From an uncultured Acetatifactor sp. (lineage in GTDB: Bacteria; Bacillota; Clostridia; Lachnospirales; Lachnospiraceae): a DNA stretch of 64,000 nucleotides. Positions 59,665 through 64,000 of this stretch are shown here, one piece after another; the stretch's first letter is position 1, and each line of letters begins with the position of its first letter. The stretch spans positions 1 to 64,000 of the forward strand of contig CANQNT010000001.1 of the NCBI GenBank assembly GCA_947625255.1, given 5' to 3'. The notes below the pieces were generated by a model. The model worked only from the letters and a program-made list of their open reading frames with translations, was not told where the DNA came from and searched no databases. A program made the position numbers and the translations under genes.

Positions 59665-60375
59665 ATGATGAGCAGGGAAGTGGTGCTTTCTGACAGATTG
59701 ACGGCATTGACCAAAATGGTCACCGGGGGCAGCCGTGTTTGCGACGTGGGCTGTGATCATGGTTTTTTATCGATTTATCTGGTGCAGAAGCGGATTGCGC
59801 CAAGCGTGATCGCCATGGATCTGCGGGAGGGGCCTTTGTCCCGGGCCAGAGAACATATTGCGGAAGCTGGTTTGGAAAATTACATACAGACCCGGCTGTC
59901 GGACGGCGTGACTGCTCTGGAATCCGGAGAGGCGGACGCCCTGGTCTGTGCCGGCATGGGAGGCCGGCTGATGATGCGGATTTTGGCGCAGGGTCGTGAG
60001 AAGTGCAGGGCCATGAAGGAGCTGATTCTGCAGCCACAGTCGGAACTCCCGCAGTTTCGGCGTTTTTTGCGACAGGAGCGATACCGGACGGTACGGGAAG
60101 ACATGGTGGAAGAAGACGGAAAGTTTTATTTCATGATGAAGGTCATTCCCGTGGAGGATGTGCTTGCCTGTCAAGAGTCTCTTTATGAAAATTATGGAGA
60201 ACTGCTGCTGGAAAAAAAGCATCCCGTTTTGATGCATTATCTGCAATATCGTCAGGGCGTAGTGGCGGAAATCCTGCAAAATCTGCGGGAAAAGTCCGGC
60301 GAAAGCGCGAAAGCACGTCTCGCGGAGGTTGAGAAAGAGAAGGAAGAACTTAAGATGGCGCTGCGGCGTTTTTGA
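59665..60375 (+). CDS. trmK: tRNA (adenine(22)-N1)-methyltransferase
   Basis: About 236 residues. Rossmann methyltransferase with the SAM motif VCDVGCDHGFLSIYL and 'ALVCAGMGGRLMMRIL', then a coiled-coil C-terminus, matching the YqfN/TrmK family that makes m1A22 in tRNA. ATGATG at 59665-59670 follows GGGGAAAG; a TTG at 59650 is an alternative. The stop is 13 nt before the kinase. Confidence 0.9.
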   Translation: MMSREVVLSDRLTALTKMVTGGSRVCDVGCDHGFLSIYLVQKRIAPSVIAMDLREGPLSRAREHIAEAGLENYIQTRLSDGVTALESGEADALVCAGMGGRLMMRILAQGREKCRAMKELILQPQSELPQFRRFLRQERYRTVREDMVEEDGKFYFMMKVIPVEDVLACQESLYENYGELLLEKKHPVLMHYLQYRQGVVAEILQNLREKSGESAKARLAEVEKEKEELKMALRRF

Positions 60376-60388
60376 ATGGGGGTGGAAT

Positions 60389-62044
60389 ATGATTACCGTA
60401 ACAGTAAACGGAGAAAAAAGAGAATACCCGTCAAACAGTACTTATGAGACAATTGCCAATGACTATCAGGCCCAATATGACGGTTTGATCACGCTGGTCA
60501 CGGCGGATGGGCGTATCCGCGAGCTGTTTAAGCGTTTGAATCAGGACTGTGCCATTGGATTTTTTACCTTGAAGGATGCCGTGGGATATAAGACCTATGT
60601 CCGAAGCGCTACCATGCTTTTCTTAAAAGCTGTTTTTGATCTTTTCGGCCCTGCGGCGGCACAAAGCTGCCGGGTGGAACTGGCTATCGGTCATGGCAAT
60701 TATATCTGTCCCTGGAGAGCGTTTCCCGCCACGGCGGAAAACGCGGCCCGGATCAAGGAGCGGATGAAAGAGCTGGTGGAACGCAAGGTGCCGTTTATGA
60801 AGAGGTCCTATCCTTTGGACGAGGCTATGGAGCTGTTCCGTGGCCAGGGAATGGCGGACAAGGAGAAGCTGTTCCGGTACCGCCGCAGTTCCTATGTGAA
60901 TATCTATCAGTTGGAAGGGTATTATGACTATTATTATGGTTATATGCTTCCCAATACCGGTTATGTGAAATGGTTTGATGTGATTGACTATGAGGATGGC
61001 TTCATGCTGCTTCTTCCCACCAGGAAGAATCCGACCGCGGTTCTGCCCTTTAAGGAGCAGCGCAAGCTTTTTGCCACCATGTGGGAGTCGGAGCTTTGGG
61101 GCCGGAAAGTGGGTTTGGAGACCGTGGGCGAGATGAATGACAGAATCTGTCACAATGGTCTCAATGATTTGATTCTGGTGCAGGAGGCGGAGCAGGAACG
61201 CAGGATTGGCGAGATTGCCAAGGATATTGTCAGCCGGGGAGGCGTGAAGTTCGTCATGATCGCCGGTCCCTCTTCTTCGGGGAAGACCAGCTTTTCCCAT
61301 AGACTTTCCATCCAACTGCGAACCCTTGGCATGGTGCCTCACCCAATCGCTTTGGACGATTATTTTGTCAATCGGGAGGATACGCCTCTGGATGAAAACG
61401 GGGACTATAATTTCGAATGCTTGGAAGCCATTGACGTGGAGCTTTTTAACAACGACATGAGCAGACTCCTGCGGGGAGAGACCGTGGAGCTGCCGACCTT
61501 TAATTTCAAAATCGGCAGGAGAGAGTATCACGGTAATTTCAAGAAGCTGGAGCCGGAGGACATTCTGGTCATTGAAGGGATTCATGGGCTGAATGAAAAA
61601 ATGTCCTATTCTCTGCCGGAGGAAAGCAAGTATAAGATCTACATCAGCGCGCTGACCATGATCAACGTGGATGAGCACAACCGCATTCCCACCACGGACG
61701 GCAGGCTCTTGCGCCGCATGGTCCGGGATGCCCGAACCCGTGGTACCAGCGCCGGAAGAACCATTGAAATGTGGCCTTCCGTGCGACGGGGCGAGGAGGA
61801 GAACATTTTCCCCTACCAGGAAGAGGCCGATGCCATGTTCAATTCCGTCCTGATCTACGAACTGGCGGTGCTGAAGCAATATGCGGAACCCCTGCTGTTC
61901 GGCATTGAGAAAGGCGTGCCGGAATACTACGAGGCCAAGAGGCTTCTTAAGTTTCTGGACTATTTTCTCAGCGTCAGCAGCGAAAGCATTCCCAACAACT
62001 CAATCTGTCGCGAATTCATCGGCGGCAGCTGCTTTCATGTGTAA
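60389..62044 (+). CDS. Nucleoside (uridine-type) kinase with TGS and ThrRS-like N-terminus
   Basis: 551 residues. Residues 1-60 resemble a TGS domain (VTVNGEKREYPSNSTYETIA), about 60-240 a second-additional domain like that of threonyl-tRNA synthetase, and about 285-540 a P-loop kinase with IAGPSSSGKTSF and 'IEGIHGLNEKMS'. This fused form is known in Clostridia and annotated as nucleoside or uridine kinase; its substrate is uncertain. ATG at 60389 follows GGGGGTGG. Confidence 0.88.
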   Translation: MITVTVNGEKREYPSNSTYETIANDYQAQYDGLITLVTADGRIRELFKRLNQDCAIGFFTLKDAVGYKTYVRSATMLFLKAVFDLFGPAAAQSCRVELAIGHGNYICPWRAFPATAENAARIKERMKELVERKVPFMKRSYPLDEAMELFRGQGMADKEKLFRYRRSSYVNIYQLEGYYDYYYGYMLPNTGYVKWFDVIDYEDGFMLLLPTRKNPTAVLPFKEQRKLFATMWESELWGRKVGLETVGEMNDRICHNGLNDLILVQEAEQERRIGEIAKDIVSRGGVKFVMIAGPSSSGKTSFSHRLSIQLRTLGMVPHPIALDDYFVNREDTPLDENGDYNFECLEAIDVELFNNDMSRLLRGETVELPTFNFKIGRREYHGNFKKLEPEDILVIEGIHGLNEKMSYSLPEESKYKIYISALTMINVDEHNRIPTTDGRLLRRMVRDARTRGTSAGRTIEMWPSVRRGEEENIFPYQEEADAMFNSVLIYELAVLKQYAEPLLFGIEKGVPEYYEAKRLLKFLDYFLSVSSESIPNNSICREFIGGSCFHV

Positions 62045-62130
62045 TTGCGGTATGAGGGTTATCGTTTAGGGGTGAGCATAATCTTTATGGCAATGACGGG
62101 CCGGGAAGTATGCGTGTGTTCAATCGCCTC

Positions 62131-62159
62131 TTTACATTCCTCGTCTGATGTGTTAAAAT
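62131..62159 (+). promoter_or_regulatory. Promoter of rnpB
   Basis: TTTACA (62131-62136), 17-bp spacer, TAAAAT (62154-62159); predicted start about 62166-62168. Confidence 0.7.
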
Positions 62160-62167
62160 CGAGTCCG

Positions 62168-62503
62168 TAAGTGGGACAAATAATCGCGGCTGCCCATAGC
62201 GGCAGGTGAGGAAAGTCCGGGCTTCATAGGGCAGGATGCCGGATAACGTCCGGTGGAGGTGACTCCAAGGCCAGTGCAACAGAAATATACCGCCATTCTC
62301 ATGGTAAGGGTGGAAAGGCAGCTTAAGAGACTACCGTCCGTCCGGTAACGGGCGGAGCCATGTAAACCCCATCCGAAGCAAGACCAAATAGAAGATCATA
62401 GGCTTGCCCGGCCTGTCTTCAGGTAGGTCGCTGGAGGTGTCCGGTAACGGACATCCTGGATAGATGATTATTCGAGACAGAACCCGGCTTATCGTCCCGC
62501 TTA
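62168..62503 (+). ncRNA. rnpB: RNase P RNA, class A
   Basis: 336 nt. P1 pairs TAAGTGGGAC (62168-62177) with GTCCCGCTTA (62494-62503). Conserved core GTGAGGAAAGTCCGGGCT with CATAGGGCAGGATGCCGG, and the 3' core GACAGAACCCGGCTTA are present. It is the ribozyme that trims tRNA 5' ends. Confidence 0.97.
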
Positions 62504-62509
62504 TTTTTT

Positions 62510-62550
62510 GAGGTGTTACATATCAGTTGATTTGTAACACCTCATGTTTA
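62510..62550 (+). terminator. Hairpin after rnpB
   Basis: GAGGTGTTACA (62510-62520) and TGTAACACCTC (62533-62543) form a perfect 11-bp stem with a 12-nt loop; the T tract after it is weak. Confidence 0.6.
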
Positions 62551-62606
62551 TATCAGGTATCGTACGAAGCGCGGTATCCATGGCCAGTATGAGGACGGCG
62601 CGCACC

Positions 62607-62652
62607 GCACGGCGTGGTATCATTGTTCCTGACAAAAAACTCGCACGGCGTG
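62607..62652. repeat. Two copies of GCACGGCGTG before the CobW gene
   Basis: GCACGGCGTG occurs at 62607-62616 and 62643-62652, 36 nt apart. Each contains a CACG/CGTG dyad around one base, so they could be operator half-pairs for a metal-dependent regulator. This is inference only. Confidence 0.4.
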
Positions 62653-62770
62653 TTTTCTTTTGTTGGTGTACAGAAAAGCAGGTTTCATAAAACTTTTACA
62701 TTCTTGATATTGACAAGGTCGTTTTTTTGATGGAAAATAAATGCGAACTTCAAGGAAAGGAAGGATGGAA

Positions 62771-64000
62771 ATGACTAAGATTGATGTAGTATCGGGATTT
62801 TTGGGAGCCGGTAAGACCACATTGATTAAGAAGCTTTTAAACGAGGCTTTGGATGGCAGCAAGGTGGTGTTGATCGAAAACGAGTTCGGAGAGATCGGTA
62901 TTGACGGAGGGTTCCTGAAAGAATCCGGTATTGAGATTAAAGAGATGAATTCGGGATGTATCTGCTGTTCCCTGGTGGGCGACTTCGGAGAGTCCTTAAA
63001 AGAGGTTTTGACCACTTACGCGCCTGAGCGCGTGCTGATCGAGCCTTCAGGAGTAGGCAAGCTTTCCGATGTGCTGAAAGCCGTCGAGGACGTGGCCGAG
63101 GATCTGGACGTAGTCGTCAACAGTGCCGTGGCGGTTGTGGATGCCTCCAAGTGTAAGATGTATATTAAGAATTTCGGTGAATTCTTTATTAATCAGATCG
63201 CGTATGCGGGGACGATTTTGCTGACCCGTGCGGACAAGGTTTCTCAGGAAAAGATGAATGCTTGTGTGGAGATGATCAGAGAGCACAACAAGCTGGCCGC
63301 CATCATCACCACTCCGTTGGATCAGTTGGATGGAAAAGACGTACTGGGGACCATCGAAGGCGCGGACAAGCTGGAAGACTTGCTGGATGAGATGCTGCAG
63401 GAAATCGACGATCATGACGAAGAATGCGAGTGCGGCTGCCATGACCACCACCATCATGATGAGCATGACCACGACCATGATGACCATGACCACGACCATG
63501 AGGGCCATGACCATGAGGGCCATGACCATGAGGGCCACGACCACGAGGATCATGAGCATCATCATGACCACGGGGATCATGACCATGAGAGCCATGACCA
63601 TGAGGGCCGCGATCACGAGGATCATGAGCATCATCATGACCACGGGGATCACGACCATGAGGGCCATGACCATCATCATGACCACGACCATCATCACCAT
63701 GATCATCACCATCATCATGCCGACGAGGTCTTCACAAGTTGGGGCATGGAGACGCCGAACTCCTATTCCAGAGAGGAATTGAGTGCGATCCTCAGTGCCC
63801 TGGATAGCGGCGAATATGGCGCGGTATTACGTGCAAAAGGTATGGTTCCTGCCGGAGACGGCACCTGGCTTTATTACGATTATGTTCCCGAAGAACAGGA
63901 GATTCGCGAGGGTAAGCCAATCGTTACCGGCAAGATCTGTGTTATCGGATCCGAACTGAAAGAAGACAAACTGGCAGAATTGTTCCGCCAGAACTCCTGA
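62771..64000 (+). CDS. CobW/COG0523 family GTPase with giant His-rich insert
   Basis: 409 residues; the stop codon is the last base of the window. Walker A GFLGAGKT (9-16), metal motif CICC (63-66), 'LIEPSGVGKL' and 'LLTRADKV' define the G3E/COG0523 metallochaperone GTPases. Between the GTPase and the C-terminal CobW_C domain (from about 317) lies a 93-residue insert (224-316) with about 50 His plus Asp/Glu. His-rich inserts are common in zinc- or nickel-handling members, but this one is long. ATG at 62771 follows AAAGGAAGG. Confidence 0.92.
   Translation: MTKIDVVSGFLGAGKTTLIKKLLNEALDGSKVVLIENEFGEIGIDGGFLKESGIEIKEMNSGCICCSLVGDFGESLKEVLTTYAPERVLIEPSGVGKLSDVLKAVEDVAEDLDVVVNSAVAVVDASKCKMYIKNFGEFFINQIAYAGTILLTRADKVSQEKMNACVEMIREHNKLAAIITTPLDQLDGKDVLGTIEGADKLEDLLDEMLQEIDDHDEECECGCHDHHHHDEHDHDHDDHDHDHEGHDHEGHDHEGHDHEDHEHHHDHGDHDHESHDHEGRDHEDHEHHHDHGDHDHEGHDHHHDHDHHHHDHHHHHADEVFTSWGMETPNSYSREELSAILSALDSGEYGAVLRAKGMVPAGDGTWLYYDYVPEEQEIREGKPIVTGKICVIGSELKEDKLAELFRQNS
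63440..63718 (+). repeat. His-rich coding repeat in CobW
   Basis: Codons alternate CAT/CAC with GAC/GAG/GGC. Short HDHEG pentads at the start are followed by two 72-nt units (63533-63604, 63605-63676) that differ at few positions, then a His/Asp tail. Growth by duplication is evident. Confidence 0.9.

Noticed and set aside
60623..61879. 418-codon minus-strand open frame
   Set aside because: Antisense shadow of the nucleoside kinase, without family motifs.
63047..63718. Minus-strand Met/Val-rich frame
   Set aside because: It is the complement of the His-rich repeat of CobW (CAT/GAC codons become ATG/GTC); an artefact of the repeat.

Overview
The window looks like the chromosome of a spore-forming Firmicute of the class Clostridia, most likely a gut Lachnospiraceae. 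The grounds are AGGAGG-type ribosome binding sites, TTGACA/TATAAT-type promoters, a clostridial-type 6S RNA, sporulation genes (a SpoIID/LytB protein and cotJA-B/cotJC), a dgt-dnaG-rpoD block, and many plant or host glycan genes. Base composition is near balanced by eye. Most genes are ordinary core genes. I see no phage, no intact transposon, no CRISPR array and no recognisable multi-gene defence island.

Layout. 1-2.1 kb is a small accessory patch: an IS21 istA remnant fused into a zinc-ribbon gene, an autoinhibited Fic protein, and non-coding DNA. 2.1-5.5 kb has 6S RNA, a SpoIID-like protein and a YihY/BrkB membrane protein. 5.5-9.7 kb is a MoxR ATPase - DUF58 - membrane protein - SIR2-like operon. 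9.7-17.8 kb is a long head-to-tail run: hisH-hisF, ung, a DapDC-type decarboxylase, an LD-carboxypeptidase, a hypothetical gene, and proB - DUF896 - 5-formyl-THF cyclo-ligase - proA. 17.9-21.7 kb encodes a domain-inverted GH3 enzyme and a GH28-fold protein. 21.7-28.3 kb has a metallophosphoesterase, a heterodimeric ABC exporter, a beta carbonic anhydrase and metF behind a structured leader.

28.3-33 kb is a ferrous-iron locus: a DtxR-family repressor divergent from feoA-feoA-feoB, two small Cys-rich or HMA membrane proteins, and a thioesterase. A perfect 16-bp palindrome covers the -10 box of the feo promoter. 33-41.2 kb has DegV, a DUF2974 hydrolase, a C26 amidotransferase, YfhO and YitT membrane proteins that overlap by 326 nt, and a GH27 alpha-galactosidase. 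41.4-44.8 kb is one large wall-exposed protein. 44.9-53.2 kb is an unsaturated-uronate catabolic locus: AraC regulator, KduI, KduD, a DhuI-type RpiB/LacAB isomerase, a KDPG aldolase fused to a VOC domain, KDG kinase and a heparinase II/III-type lyase. 53.4-55.2 kb has spore-coat genes and two tRNA-Leu genes. 55.5-62 kb has dgt, dnaG, rpoD, trmK and a nucleoside kinase. The window ends with rnpB and a CobW-family GTPase carrying a very large His-rich insert.

A recurring oddity is in-frame tandem or low-complexity DNA (units of 18, 30, 36, 54 and 72 nt) inserted into or beside otherwise normal genes: GH3, downstream of GH28, YfhO/YitT, heparinase, CobW, and probably the purine-rich tract after cotJC. 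Three of the four gaps of the kdu/kdg operon also hold a GC-rich hairpin just upstream of the next gene.
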